The notes beneath the pieces are model-generated. The model ran no database searches and was not told where the DNA came from. It worked only from the letters and a program-made list of their open reading frames with translations. Source: Microcoleus vaginatus HSN003 (GTDB lineage Bacteria; Cyanobacteriota; Cyanobacteriia; Cyanobacteriales; Microcoleaceae). From it: a stretch of 64,000 nucleotides of DNA. The stretch is from the NCBI RefSeq assembly GCF_022701255.1, contig NZ_CP031705.1, positions 6,692,318 to 6,756,317 on the forward strand, in the 5' to 3' direction. This document shows, one piece after another, positions 34,838 to 44,642 of the stretch (positions within the stretch are counted from its first letter, which is position 1; each line of letters starts with the position of its first letter). A program made the translations under genes and the position numbers.

Positions 34838-37453
34838 TTACTGCCAATTGCCCACTAGCACGAAAGGTGCCCAGAAATATGGATTCTGATACTGTGGGTT
34901 TTTCAGCAGGGTTAATTGAGCGTTGCGGAGGGCTTCAGCTTTGCTGGTTTGAGAAGAAGCCAGTTGCTTGTAAAACTCAGTCATAAAGATAGCTGTAGAT
35001 TCGTCGTTGACTTGCCAAAGGGTGGCGGCGGTACTGCGGGCACCCGATCGAATTGCGGCGCCCGCCAAACCCAAAGCCGCGCGGTTATCGCCCGAAGCAG
35101 TTTCGCAAGCGCTCAAAACCAAAAGTTCGATCGGCTGTTGTTTTCCCCCAGTGCGGGCTCGCAGCAGTCGATCGAACTCCCTAACATTCACTTTCTGATC
35201 CCAAGTCACAATAAAAGTATCCGCTGCATTCGAGCTAAACTGACCGTGAGTTGCCAAATGGACGATCGGGTAAGACAAAGCTTTAATTCGATCGTGCAAC
35301 CGCCCGCTGACAAAATTTTCATTCAGCAGGGAACTCGCCGGCATCTCGGCTGCAATTTGTTGAACTTCCTCCTTCACCCCCGGCAAAGCCGAGAAGCCTT
35401 GACGCGCTTCCGAGAGGGCAGCCGTGAGCACTCTTAGCTTGACTTCCCTCAGGGGTTTCGGTGCCAGCAGTTGCAATCCCGGCGCTAAAGCAATACTGTA
35501 TTTTTCTACCAAAAACTTTTCACCGTCGTGCAGCACCGCCATCGGCAGATTCCGCAAATAACCGTCGAGCACAAATACCAGGGTTTTAATCCCGCTGGCG
35601 GTCAAATCCGCCTCTGCAGGGCGGATTAACCAGTCATAAACCTGTTCAACGGGTTGCCTCCTGTTGCGGGGGAAAGCAGCAGGTCTGATGGCATTTTTGG
35701 CTTGTCTGAAGGCAGTTTCCAACTCGGCTTGAGACTTCTGAGTAGTGTAGCGGCGCAGAGGTTTGCCAGGAATTGACAAAATTACCTCCAAACGATCGCT
35801 CAAAATAATCGGATAAATCACCGCCGCCGTAGGATCAATTTCCTCGATCGACGTTGGTTTAGCATCAGCGCAAGCATCCCGAAAAAAGTTGTCTAATTCC
35901 GCCAACTGCAAAGATTCCACCGTTTGGCGCGCCATTTTCAATTTAGCTTGACTGGGAGATTCCTCTTCCAAAAGCAGCCCCACTAATTCCCGATAAACCG
36001 GTTCGGCACTTTCCCGAAACGAAAATTGCACTTCGGGATTGACTGTCACCAAATCGCCCCGCAGAGAAGACAGTACATTCACAGCTTGAGTATATTGAGC
36101 GATCGCCCCTTCTGTATTTCCCTGAGCTTTCTTAATCCGTCCCAGTTGCCAAAACAATTGGTAAGCAATATCGGGAGATTGAAACGTCGGTGCTAAACTC
36201 AAAGCCTCAGTTGTGAGATTTTCCGCTTTCTGATACTGCTGTTGGATTTCCGATACTTTGCCTTTCGCTGCCAGAATATAAGCTTGTATTCGTTTGTCGC
36301 CCAAACTGTTTGCTTTTTCGACAGAGCGATCGAGCATTGTGTCAATCTCGCTTAAACTCAAAGTTTTCGCAGGCGACCGAGCTAATTCCATCAAGCTTTG
36401 AGCTAGATTAATTTGAGCGTAAAGTCCGGCGCGGTTCGACCCAAATTGAGCGACTTGAGGTTCGATGGAACGCCACAAAACCTCCGCTTCAGACCAATTT
36501 GTGCGATCGATCAACAAACTCAATTGGTTTAACTTTGCTTGAATTTGTAGGAGCGATCGCTCCGGCATCGCCTGGGCCGATCGAGCATAATACTCTAGGG
36601 CAAAGCGTTCCCAATCACCCCGCTGTTCTGGTGTCAAACCCGGTTTATTGCTTTTAGCCCGTACCGTATTTCCCAGATTGAGATAAATTGCAGCCTCCTC
36701 TGGGCGGGCACCTAATTTTTGGGCTGCTTCCAGTCCCGCCGACAGCAAATCCTGCGATCGTTCGAGTTGTCCCAAAACCCGCAGTACCCGCCCTAAAGCA
36801 TGAATTGCCCGGACTTGTTCGAGGGAAACCGACCCATTTTTCAAAGTTTCCAAACCCGCTGTCGAAACTTCGCAAGTTTGGTTTTCCAGCTTGAAAGAAG
36901 CTAACAGCAATTTGCAAGCTCTGGGGTAAAGTCCGAGAATTTCCCAAGCCCGACTTTGATTAATTTGAACTTGAAAAAGTTGGGGTTTTCTATCAATTTG
37001 CTCGAAAATTTTAGCAGCTTGTGTCCAAATCTCGATCGCATCTTGAGGCTGCCCCCGTTCAAGTTGCAACTGTCCTTGAATATTGAGAGTTTCAGCCAAA
37101 ATCCGCTGCTGTTCGGGAGTTTTTGCCTGTGTTCGCACAACCGACAAACTCGAATTCACAGCTTGTTCTGCTTGTTCCCAAAGCGCCAACTGCCCGTAGG
37201 TTGCAGCTAAATTGCTCAAAGCTGTGGCGCGATCGAGATTTTCCCCTTTTGCCTCAAACTGGGTCGCCGCTTGCTGCAACAAGGGTACAGCTTCCGAAAA
37301 ACGTTCCTCTTGGTACAGAGTTCGAGCTTGTCGGACAAGCTGCACCGCTGGTGGTGGATTAACCTGAGCAACTCCGGGAGGAATCGCAACGGATAGCAGA
37401 CAGGAAATCACAAATAACAGAATTACCTGTCGGAGCGATCGGGTAAACTTCAT
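34838..37453 (-). CDS. exported TPR-CHAT protein
   Basis: 871 residues. Signal peptide about 1-30 (VILLFVISCLLSVAIPPGVAQ). Residues about 35-480 are tetratricopeptide-like helical repeats (AVPLLQQAATQFEAKGENLDRATALSNLAATYGQL...). The C-terminus (about 600-871) is a CHAT domain with caspase-like dyad His736 (HLATHGQF) and Cys783 (LVLSACETASG), and ends YFWAPFVLVGNWQ, the usual CHAT end. Its CHAT part resembles that of the TPS-CHAT protein at 10477-15372. Directly precedes nothing on its strand except cruF; two TpsA genes lie upstream on the same strand. Probable location: periplasm. Substrate unknown. Confidence 0.92.
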   Translation of the reverse strand: MKFTRSLRQVILLFVISCLLSVAIPPGVAQVNPPPAVQLVRQARTLYQEERFSEAVPLLQQAATQFEAKGENLDRATALSNLAATYGQLALWEQAEQAVNSSLSVVRTQAKTPEQQRILAETLNIQGQLQLERGQPQDAIEIWTQAAKIFEQIDRKPQLFQVQINQSRAWEILGLYPRACKLLLASFKLENQTCEVSTAGLETLKNGSVSLEQVRAIHALGRVLRVLGQLERSQDLLSAGLEAAQKLGARPEEAAIYLNLGNTVRAKSNKPGLTPEQRGDWERFALEYYARSAQAMPERSLLQIQAKLNQLSLLIDRTNWSEAEVLWRSIEPQVAQFGSNRAGLYAQINLAQSLMELARSPAKTLSLSEIDTMLDRSVEKANSLGDKRIQAYILAAKGKVSEIQQQYQKAENLTTEALSLAPTFQSPDIAYQLFWQLGRIKKAQGNTEGAIAQYTQAVNVLSSLRGDLVTVNPEVQFSFRESAEPVYRELVGLLLEEESPSQAKLKMARQTVESLQLAELDNFFRDACADAKPTSIEEIDPTAAVIYPIILSDRLEVILSIPGKPLRRYTTQKSQAELETAFRQAKNAIRPAAFPRNRRQPVEQVYDWLIRPAEADLTASGIKTLVFVLDGYLRNLPMAVLHDGEKFLVEKYSIALAPGLQLLAPKPLREVKLRVLTAALSEARQGFSALPGVKEEVQQIAAEMPASSLLNENFVSGRLHDRIKALSYPIVHLATHGQFSSNAADTFIVTWDQKVNVREFDRLLRARTGGKQQPIELLVLSACETASGDNRAALGLAGAAIRSGARSTAATLWQVNDESTAIFMTEFYKQLASSQTSKAEALRNAQLTLLKNPQYQNPYFWAPFVLVGNWQ

Positions 37454-37514
37454 ATTTTAAAAATAAAATTACAGCCGCAGACACACACTAACTAACCCAA
37501 ATCAATCTTATTCT

Positions 37515-37562
37515 TTATCTGCGTTAATCCGCGTTAATCCGCCTACATCTGCGGTTAAAAAA
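37515..37562 (-). repeat. dispersed gcgttaatccgc / tctgcggttaa repeat
   Basis: Same family as 7680-7745: tctgcgttaatccgcgttaa followed by catctgcggttaaaaa. Lies in the 118-bp gap between the first TpsA gene and the CHAT-TPR gene. Confidence 0.6.
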
Positions 37563-37571
37563 AAACCAATT

Positions 37572-40487
37572 TCAACGCGGCACACAACCAGAATTCTGCC
37601 GAGGATTGCGAGAGTCAGCAGCATTACCCGGATTATATCCAACAAGAGTTACGTCCCCTTTCGCATTCACCACCCAACCTTGCGCCGGAACAATTTCCCG
37701 ATCGAGGATTTCCCCCTCTTCCTTCTTCCCTCGATCGGTTACATCGGTTAAATTCTCTACATTACTTGTTGCCGAACTTCCTGCATCTTCTACCCAAGGC
37801 AACGGCGATACAGGGCTGCTGAGGGCATCATTAGGACTTGGAGGCACTCCTCCTTTCCCAGTAGCAGTAAACTCGCTCTCTGCCCCTCTGATGCAGGGAT
37901 TTGCAGCAATTAACGCAGCCGGATTCACCACATTTTGCGGCAGTTCCACTAAACCTTGAGCCGGATTCACCCCAGAAGCACTAAATGTTACACTACCTTG
38001 CAAAGCCGGGCCGCTACTTTGGGAAATAGCCGCAATATCGCTGGTAGGAATTAGAGAAGTAGGACTTACTTGCAACGCACCAAATTGAGCATCTGTTAAT
38101 TCCAAAGTCGCTCGAACCTGTTCACGAGTGACTGATGTAAACCCGAAAACATTAGGGACATTAATATTAACCCGACCACCTTGGGCCGATCGCGCATTAC
38201 CAGTAATATCGCTATTTTCATTGGGGAGAGTAACCAGAATATCGCTTTTAATATTGATATTGCCACCCTCAGAAATACTGGCATCAGTTGTAATTCTGCT
38301 CCCTCGGCGCAACTGGACATCCCGTGCTTCGAGGTTAATATTTGCTCCGGGACCGGATGTCGTTCTACCGTCAATGCTGCTTTGGTTGTCAAGAAAAATT
38401 GAGTCTGCTTTGACGTTAATGTTACCAGCCCGTCCCGATCCTAAAGCTTGCAGATTGAGTGTTCCTCCATTGCGAAGAATCAATTCCCCGACATTTAGAT
38501 TCAACGAACCTCCGTTAGCCGTAGCATTAGGATCTATAAGCTCAGAGGCAATCCCAACGGAAGTCTGAATTTGACTGTTAAATTCACCTTGACCCCCATT
38601 CCCAATAACTTCTACACGACCCGCATCGATTGTGATGCTTCCGGCTTCTCCTCTGCCTAAAGATGCAGTGCTAATAACTCCTCCATCCCGGAGAGTCAGT
38701 ACAGGTGTAGAAATGTTGATACTCCCTCCCCGATTAGCAGTATTGGCATCAGCGCAGATGAAACTGGGATTCCGACTCCCGTTCGCCAAAACTCCAGAAA
38801 CACCCTCGACTGTTACTGACTCAGTGGCCCTAACTGTCAAATTACCTCCGGGCCCCCCAGTTGTATTCAACGGTTGGTTGCCCACAACTGCTCCGCTAGA
38901 TAAACTAATTCCGCCTCCTTGGGAGATAATCAACCGCTTCGTGTCGATATTAATGTCCCCAGCTTCCCCATTCACACCGCTGGCAGTTGAGCCAATTAAA
39001 CTTGCTACGGGACTTCCAGTGGGAGTCCGCAGCACTTCTACTGATTCATTCGCTTTAATGTTGATATTCCCCGCTCCTCCTTCACCGCGGGTGAGGCTGA
39101 TCACACTAGCACCATCGCTTACGGTTAAACGTTTTCCCTCAAAGGTGATATTTCCTCCCCTACCCGTACTCCCCAAAAGTGGGCCACTGTGGATTGCAGA
39201 AGCGACCATATCTAAAACCCCGGCACGGATGGTAATATTTCCGGCGTTGCCAGCACCTAACGTGGTGGTAGTCAATGCGCTTCCATTGTCCATCAGCAAT
39301 CGTCCCGTGTCGATCGTGATGTTTCCGGCGGCTCCCATGCTATTAGTGCCAGTTATCAGCAGAAGTTGTGGGTCAAAAGGGTCGAAAGAGCCAGATACCA
39401 CATAATTACCACCAAAGACTCTATAGTTATCTAATCCAATCCCGTTCATTTCTACTGAGTCGGTAGCGCGGATGTTGACAGCGCCCGCTGCACCACTTCC
39501 TGCTGTCAGAGTGGATATTTGCGTTCTACCTTGGGCGCGAAAATTTTGAGCGTTAATGTCGATGCCCCTGCCATCAATATTTCCCAAAGTCAGTGCATAA
39601 ATTCGCCCATTGTTGAGGTTGACATTTCCACCTCGAATATCGACTTTGCCGCCACCGATTCCACTGGTGTTGATCAGTGAGCCGTTGGTTATTTCAATAT
39701 TACCAAAGTTGGAAATATTGTCATAGTTTAAACTTAGTCCAAATGGCGTTGCCCCCAATCCAACCATCCCCGGACTAGCGACGCTACCAAGCAAAATTTG
39801 TCCGGTAGATGCAGTGAGTGTTCCCTGATTTAATTCAATATCTCCGCCCACTAGAGCGAGAGTTTGTCCGGGCCCAACTGCTAAGCCCATGTTATTGAAA
39901 ATCGGCGGGATTCCCGGGGGTAATTGTGGCAAATTCAAAGCTGGTGCTGCTGAATTATTAATGATTTTTCCGGGATTTTCGCGAAAGTTTAAACCGATAG
40001 GTATATTGACATTTAACAGCGGTAGTGAGTGAGGATTGCTGCTGAATTGATAGCCATTATCGAAAACTACGCTATCAGCAGAACTTGCTAAAAATGAACC
40101 ACGCAAATCTAGCCTCGCATTGGGGCCGAAGACAATTCCTTTGGGATTGATTAAGAATAAGTTGGCATTCCCTTGCACTCCCAACACACCTAAAATATTA
40201 GAAGGATTGCCACCCGTAACGCGGGTAAAAATATTCGCAATCCCGTTAGGATTGGCAAAATATGCTCCTCTGCCTTCACCCACGTTAAATTGTCGTAAGC
40301 TGTGAAATAAATTTACTCCGCGAGTTGCACCGCCAGTGATTCTATCTGAGGGTAAGTTGTTGATAGTATCGGGAACAGTGCGCGAACTTTCTGCACCCAA
40401 GCTATTATCGGGGATGATTTGAGCGATCGCAGGGAAAGGACACAGCAGTAAAAATGCAAAAAATAGGGCGGAAGATTGGCAGCGCAT
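37572..40487 (-). CDS. two-partner-secretion exoprotein (TpsA), filamentous haemagglutinin N-terminal domain
   Basis: 971 residues. Signal peptide about 1-22 (ALFFAFLLLCPFPAIAQ). Residues about 25-150 form the TPS domain (GVNLFHSLRQFNVGEGRGAY ... NPKGIVFGPNARLDLRGS) read by a TpsB pore. The remainder is a G/N/I-rich beta-helix with repeating GGNITFEG and GEAGDINIDT turns. The last 150 residues (PQNVVNPAALIAANPCIRGAE, QGWVVNAKGDVTLVGYNPG, ending CVPR) are shared with the neighbouring paralogue and include two cysteines. Probably a surface adhesin. 65 bp downstream of its paralogue on the same strand, with which it likely forms a unit. Confidence 0.92.
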   Translation of the reverse strand: MRCQSSALFFAFLLLCPFPAIAQIIPDNSLGAESSRTVPDTINNLPSDRITGGATRGVNLFHSLRQFNVGEGRGAYFANPNGIANIFTRVTGGNPSNILGVLGVQGNANLFLINPKGIVFGPNARLDLRGSFLASSADSVVFDNGYQFSSNPHSLPLLNVNIPIGLNFRENPGKIINNSAAPALNLPQLPPGIPPIFNNMGLAVGPGQTLALVGGDIELNQGTLTASTGQILLGSVASPGMVGLGATPFGLSLNYDNISNFGNIEITNGSLINTSGIGGGKVDIRGGNVNLNNGRIYALTLGNIDGRGIDINAQNFRAQGRTQISTLTAGSGAAGAVNIRATDSVEMNGIGLDNYRVFGGNYVVSGSFDPFDPQLLLITGTNSMGAAGNITIDTGRLLMDNGSALTTTTLGAGNAGNITIRAGVLDMVASAIHSGPLLGSTGRGGNITFEGKRLTVSDGASVISLTRGEGGAGNINIKANESVEVLRTPTGSPVASLIGSTASGVNGEAGDINIDTKRLIISQGGGISLSSGAVVGNQPLNTTGGPGGNLTVRATESVTVEGVSGVLANGSRNPSFICADANTANRGGSINISTPVLTLRDGGVISTASLGRGEAGSITIDAGRVEVIGNGGQGEFNSQIQTSVGIASELIDPNATANGGSLNLNVGELILRNGGTLNLQALGSGRAGNINVKADSIFLDNQSSIDGRTTSGPGANINLEARDVQLRRGSRITTDASISEGGNINIKSDILVTLPNENSDITGNARSAQGGRVNINVPNVFGFTSVTREQVRATLELTDAQFGALQVSPTSLIPTSDIAAISQSSGPALQGSVTFSASGVNPAQGLVELPQNVVNPAALIAANPCIRGAESEFTATGKGGVPPSPNDALSSPVSPLPWVEDAGSSATSNVENLTDVTDRGKKEEGEILDREIVPAQGWVVNAKGDVTLVGYNPGNAADSRNPRQNSGCVPR

Positions 40488-40552
40488 CTTTGAAGTCTGG
40501 TTAATTTGGTATTAGGAAAATAGCGAGGGATTAGCTAAAACCTGAAGAGTAC

Positions 40553-43456
40553 CTATCGAGGTACGCAAACACCCGTCGATTTCGGACTGCGAATAGATGC
40601 ACCACCACCTGAATTATAGGCTACCAGCCTTACTTGTCCTTGATCGTCCATTACCCAACCTTGAGCAGGAATAATTTCTGTTGGCCGAACTTCTATGGAT
40701 GCTCTTTCGCCTTCTACTTGCTGACTTCCACCTACCGCTGGTTCCACCCAATTAAACTGGCTAGAATTGCTGCTGAGAACCTCGTGAGGACTCGGTGGCA
40801 ATCCCCCCCGCCCCGTCACAGTAAACTCGTTCTCGGCCCCTTGGATGCAGGGATTTGCAGCAATTAACGCAGCCGGGTTCACCACATTTTGCGGCAGTTC
40901 CACTAAACCTTGAACGGGATTCACTCCAACAGAACTAAATGTTACCGCCCCTTGCAAAGCCGGGCCACCACTTTGGGAAATAGCCGCGATGTCGCTGCTT
41001 GGAAGCAGAGAAGTAGGGCTTACTTGCAACACTGCAAATTCGGCGTCACTGATCCCCAACCTGTTTCTGACTTGTTCGCGACTCGCTGCTGTAAAGCCGA
41101 AGACATTGGGGACATTGATATTTACGCGGCCGCCGCCTGCTGTGCGGGCGTTGGCTGTGATGTCGCTGTTTTCTTGCGGGAGGGCGACAAGAATGTTGCT
41201 GTTGATGTTGATATTGCCGCCGTCTGAACTGCCTGCATCCGTGGTAATTTGGCTGTTGTGGCGCAATTGGATGTCTCGCGCTTGCAGGTTAATATTTGCT
41301 CCTGTACCGGATACAGTCGTACCGTCAATTCTGGCTTTGTTGTCAAGGGCGATCGAATTTGCGACAACATTAATATTACCAGCACGTCCGGTTCCCGTAG
41401 CCTGCACTGTCACTGTAGCTCCATCTCTGACAATTAGTCGATCGGCATTTAGATTCAACGAACCCGCATTTGCCGTAGCATTGGGATTAGTACCAAATAT
41501 CTTGCCTACCGAAGCATCAATTGTACTGACAAACAGACCATTATTTCCGCTGCCGCTGACCTCAATGCGATCGGCATTAACAGTAATATTCCCCACATCT
41601 CCCACCCCCAAAGAACTCGTAGAAATTACCGCGCCATCCCGCACGGTTAGGCTTGGCGTATCAATGCGAATATCCCCGCCCGGACTAGAGCTCAAAGTTC
41701 CAGAACTCAGCGCACTAGCACTCTGAATTCCGCTGGTCAAAAGTTGAGAAATACCTGAAATTTCTACTGATTCACTAGCCGTAACTGTTAAATTTCCAGC
41801 AGGCCCCCCATCCCTAGAAAACAAAAACCTGCCAATTAACACACCCGTTCCTACTGTAAACGCAGAACCCCCAGAGAGAGTCAACCGCTTGGTATCGACG
41901 TTAATATTCCCCGCCCTTCCGTTAGAGCCGATACTCAGGGTGCTAATTCCGGTTGACACAACTGTTGTCGGGCCGCTGTTAGACAATTCTACTGATTCCG
42001 CAGCTTTAATGTTGATATTCCCCGACGGGCCGCTGCTGTAACTCGTCGTAGTCAGAAGAGAACCGTCGCGCATAATTAATCTCGCGACATCAACACTAAT
42101 GCTTCCTCCCGCGCCGGTACTTTCTTTAGCTGTCCCGTTGTTAATTCCAGAACCCACCATCTCAAAAGTATTGGCGCGAATGATTAAATTTCCGCCCCTT
42201 CCACCACCAAAAGTGATGCCGCTACCTACTACCCCATTGTTGAAGAGCAGGCGCCCGGTGTCGATCGTAATATTCCCCCCCGAACCAGCACCAGCACTAG
42301 CATTAAACAGCATCATTAGCGGGTCAAAGGGGTCTGTAGTTCCCGATACCAAATATTTAATTGCAAGCTGTTGATAGCCTTCAACTCCCAGCCCGATCAT
42401 TTCTACTGAATCAGCAGCGCGGAGGTTGATATTTCCTCCTGCACCATCTCCTAGAGTCAGGGTAGAAAATTGCGTGCCGTTTTCCACTCGCAACTTTTGA
42501 GCGCTGATATCGATACCTCGACCATCAATATTTCCCAGTGTCATCGCATAAATTCGCGCATTGCTGAGGGCGACATTTCCACCTTTTAACTCTATTCGAC
42601 CGCCACCGATTCCGCTGGTGTTGATAAGCGTTCCATCGGATATTTGAATATTGCCGAAGTTATGAATATTATCATAATTTAAAGTTAAATTCTCCTGCTC
42701 AGCAACAGGAAGAGTTAGTGCAAAATTAACTAAACCAGGACTGGCGACGCTACCGAGTAAAATTTGTCCGCCGCTGGCGGTTAAATTGCCGCCTTGCAAT
42801 TGGATGTCGCCGCCAATCAGTCCTAAAGTTTGACCTGGTTCTACTGCTAAACCAACTCGATCGCTAATCGGAATTGGCACAGCAGAGGCTGGCAGGTTTA
42901 CCTTTCCTATCGCCGTCGATTGATTGACAATTGCACCGGGATTGTCTCTAAATCTTAAACCAACGGGAATATTAACGGTTAACAGCGGGGATGTTTGCGG
43001 GTTGGTGCTGCTGAATTCAAAGCCGTTATTAAACACAATACTGTCAGCCGTTGAACCGATAAAGGAACCGCGCAAATCTAACCGCGCATTCGGGCCGAAT
43101 ATAATTCCTTTCGGATTAATTAAAAATAAATTGCCGTTGCCTAAAACTCCCAGAGTTCCTAAAATATTTGAAGAGTTTTGACCCGTAATGCGGGTAAAAA
43201 TATTAGAAATTCCGCTGGGATTTTCAAAATAAGCTCCCCGCCCTTCACGTATGTTAAATTCGCGCAAGCTGTGAAAGAGGTTAACGCCGCGAGTTGCCCC
43301 GCCAGTGATTCTATCTGAGGGTAAATTGTTGATAGTATCGGGAACTGTCTGTGAACTTTCCGCGCCAAGGGAATTATCGGGGATGATTTGGGCGAAGGTT
43401 TTCGAGGGAAATAGCAATAAGAAAACAAAAAGTAGACCGGAAGAGAGGCGAGACAT
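40553..43456 (-). CDS. two-partner-secretion exoprotein (TpsA), paralogue
   Basis: 967 residues, aligned over its entire length with the downstream gene at 37572-40487: same signal peptide type (FVFLLLFPSKTFAQIIPDNSL), TPS domain (NPKGIIFGPNARLDLRGS), G/N-rich beta-helix and C-terminal block (FGFTAASREQVRNRLGI, QNVVNPAALIAANPCIQGAE, QGWVMDDQGQVRLVAYN, CVPR). Differences are concentrated in the middle, as expected for a surface helix. Tandem duplication. Its TpsB partner is probably the gene at 45643-47787, 2 kb away on the same strand. Confidence 0.92.
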   Translation of the reverse strand: MSRLSSGLLFVFLLLFPSKTFAQIIPDNSLGAESSQTVPDTINNLPSDRITGGATRGVNLFHSLREFNIREGRGAYFENPSGISNIFTRITGQNSSNILGTLGVLGNGNLFLINPKGIIFGPNARLDLRGSFIGSTADSIVFNNGFEFSSTNPQTSPLLTVNIPVGLRFRDNPGAIVNQSTAIGKVNLPASAVPIPISDRVGLAVEPGQTLGLIGGDIQLQGGNLTASGGQILLGSVASPGLVNFALTLPVAEQENLTLNYDNIHNFGNIQISDGTLINTSGIGGGRIELKGGNVALSNARIYAMTLGNIDGRGIDISAQKLRVENGTQFSTLTLGDGAGGNINLRAADSVEMIGLGVEGYQQLAIKYLVSGTTDPFDPLMMLFNASAGAGSGGNITIDTGRLLFNNGVVGSGITFGGGRGGNLIIRANTFEMVGSGINNGTAKESTGAGGSISVDVARLIMRDGSLLTTTSYSSGPSGNINIKAAESVELSNSGPTTVVSTGISTLSIGSNGRAGNINVDTKRLTLSGGSAFTVGTGVLIGRFLFSRDGGPAGNLTVTASESVEISGISQLLTSGIQSASALSSGTLSSSPGGDIRIDTPSLTVRDGAVISTSSLGVGDVGNITVNADRIEVSGSGNNGLFVSTIDASVGKIFGTNPNATANAGSLNLNADRLIVRDGATVTVQATGTGRAGNINVVANSIALDNKARIDGTTVSGTGANINLQARDIQLRHNSQITTDAGSSDGGNININSNILVALPQENSDITANARTAGGGRVNINVPNVFGFTAASREQVRNRLGISDAEFAVLQVSPTSLLPSSDIAAISQSGGPALQGAVTFSSVGVNPVQGLVELPQNVVNPAALIAANPCIQGAENEFTVTGRGGLPPSPHEVLSSNSSQFNWVEPAVGGSQQVEGERASIEVRPTEIIPAQGWVMDDQGQVRLVAYNSGGGASIRSPKSTGVCVPR

Positions 43457-43822
43457 AGCTTAAATCCAGTTATATAAACAATATCGTTTCCGGTTACATC
43501 AGAATTATATATTTGGATTATATCAGTCCGATCGCCCCAGTGTTCGATCGACTCTCTTTCACCCATCAAGTTGACTTTTCACTACTATAATAAAGATAGC
43601 TTTTTTCAGTGCGACGGCTTAAGTAATTGAGTCGAATCGTGTGGCGAACTAAATCGAGGAAAGGAGATTCTGATGGGGAGCAAGAAGGGGTTGAGATACA
43701 TCATCGATATGCGGTACTTTTAGACTATATACAGTATTGTACCGCAACCGCGATACAATTATAAGTTGTGCCGTCGCGCCTGCAACAGAACGCGCTGAGC
43801 ATTTTGAAGGTACAATTACTTT
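43457..43822. other. 366-bp gap upstream of the TpsA pair
   Basis: Should hold the promoter of the TpsA pair. Contains the phrase tcgtttccggttacatc that recurs near 48445, a short ATG frame at 43673 (MGSKKGLRYIIDMRYF, then stop) without recognisable relatives, and a TA-rich stretch near 43720. No attC-like half site was found here. Confidence 0.4.
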
Positions 43823-44395
43823 ATGAGCGAAGAAGATATTTTTACTGAAGCATTAGTAGATCGTTTATCCCTCAATCTCACGTCTGCTCACGTAGCAAGG
43901 AAAATGAGCTTGCTCTACGACTTGTCGGTAGATGAGCGTGGAGCCGTTCAGATGGGCGTTGATATAGATACAGGGGAGCCGATTCGAGGCAAAGGAAAAG
44001 GTTTCGAGCAAGACATCTTAATTTATGAAAAAGTGAATGAGGCACATACCTCTATTGTGCCCCGAATAGTCGTAGAGGTGAAGTACAATCATGTCACAAC
44101 GCACGATGTCATCGTTTATTCAGAGAAGGCCAATCGTATTCGCAGAATTTATCCGTATGTGCGCTACGGCCTGTTGTTAGGTAAATTCAAAACTGTTCCG
44201 GGGCGAGTGCTGAGACTTGGGCAAGAGTTCGATTTTATCTGCACATTACAGCATCCGTTCGTTGATGCACAAATTCAGGATTTGCGGCAACTCTTGATGG
44301 ATGAGGTTCAAGTGTCCATCTCACTGGGTAAGTTGTTGACCGGCAACATTAAGACCTCAATGGTTCATAGAAAGCTGTTGCTCAAGGGCAGCTAA
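43823..44395 (+). CDS. PD-(D/E)XK nuclease-like protein, possible integron cassette gene
   Basis: 190 residues. The order D64 (GFEQDILIYEK), then E85-x-K87 (PRIVVEVKYNH), after an N-terminal helix with E9, is the arrangement of PD-(D/E)XK nucleases; the region KANRIRRIYPYVRYGLLLG that follows looks like the typical alpha/beta continuation. Activity is inferred from motif only. Followed within 25 bp by an attC-like structure, the layout of an integron gene cassette, and has no relationship to its neighbours, suggesting horizontal acquisition. Confidence 0.6.
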   Translation: MSEEDIFTEALVDRLSLNLTSAHVARKMSLLYDLSVDERGAVQMGVDIDTGEPIRGKGKGFEQDILIYEKVNEAHTSIVPRIVVEVKYNHVTTHDVIVYSEKANRIRRIYPYVRYGLLLGKFKTVPGRVLRLGQEFDFICTLQHPFVDAQIQDLRQLLMDEVQVSISLGKLLTGNIKTSMVHRKLLLKGS

Positions 44396-44418
44396 GCGCA
44401 TCTTATCAAAAGACAACG

Positions 44419-44511
44419 GCACAACAAGGCGCTGCACACCGACACCCGGAAGCGCCGCCGTTCGTGCCTCACTCTGGCGCTTCCGGGTGCGGGTGAGCTT
44501 GGGCGTTAGGC
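44419..44511 (+). other. attC-like recombination site
   Basis: 93 bp starting GCACAAC (44419) and ending GTTAGGC (44505-44511), the shape of integron R''/R' core sites (consensus RYYYAAC ... GTTRRRY, one mismatch at the left). Interior arms CACCCGGAAGCGCC (44443-44456) and GGCGCTTCCGGGTG (44476-44489) are perfectly complementary over 14 bp, and the outer parts pair imperfectly, as in a folded attC. It lies just after the stop of the 190-residue gene, the standard cassette position. No integrase or second site seen in the window. Confidence 0.65.
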
Positions 44512-44642
44512 TGCATTATTCCAATGAATTAGCAGGCACAAGAGATTCCAAAAACTGCAAGAATACACAAAATAGTCAACTGTTATGGCTAAAAAATGAC
44601 TGGGATGGACTCAACGTTGATAATTTCAAAAGGTTTTGCACT

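Noticed and set aside
38632..39405. 257-codon plus-strand frame opposite the first TpsA gene
   Set aside because: Shadow of the G/N-rich beta-helix coding sequence; no family resemblance.
44487..44642. Upstream start for the ClpP-like gene
   Set aside because: It would begin inside the attC-like site and add 52 residues unrelated to ClpP.
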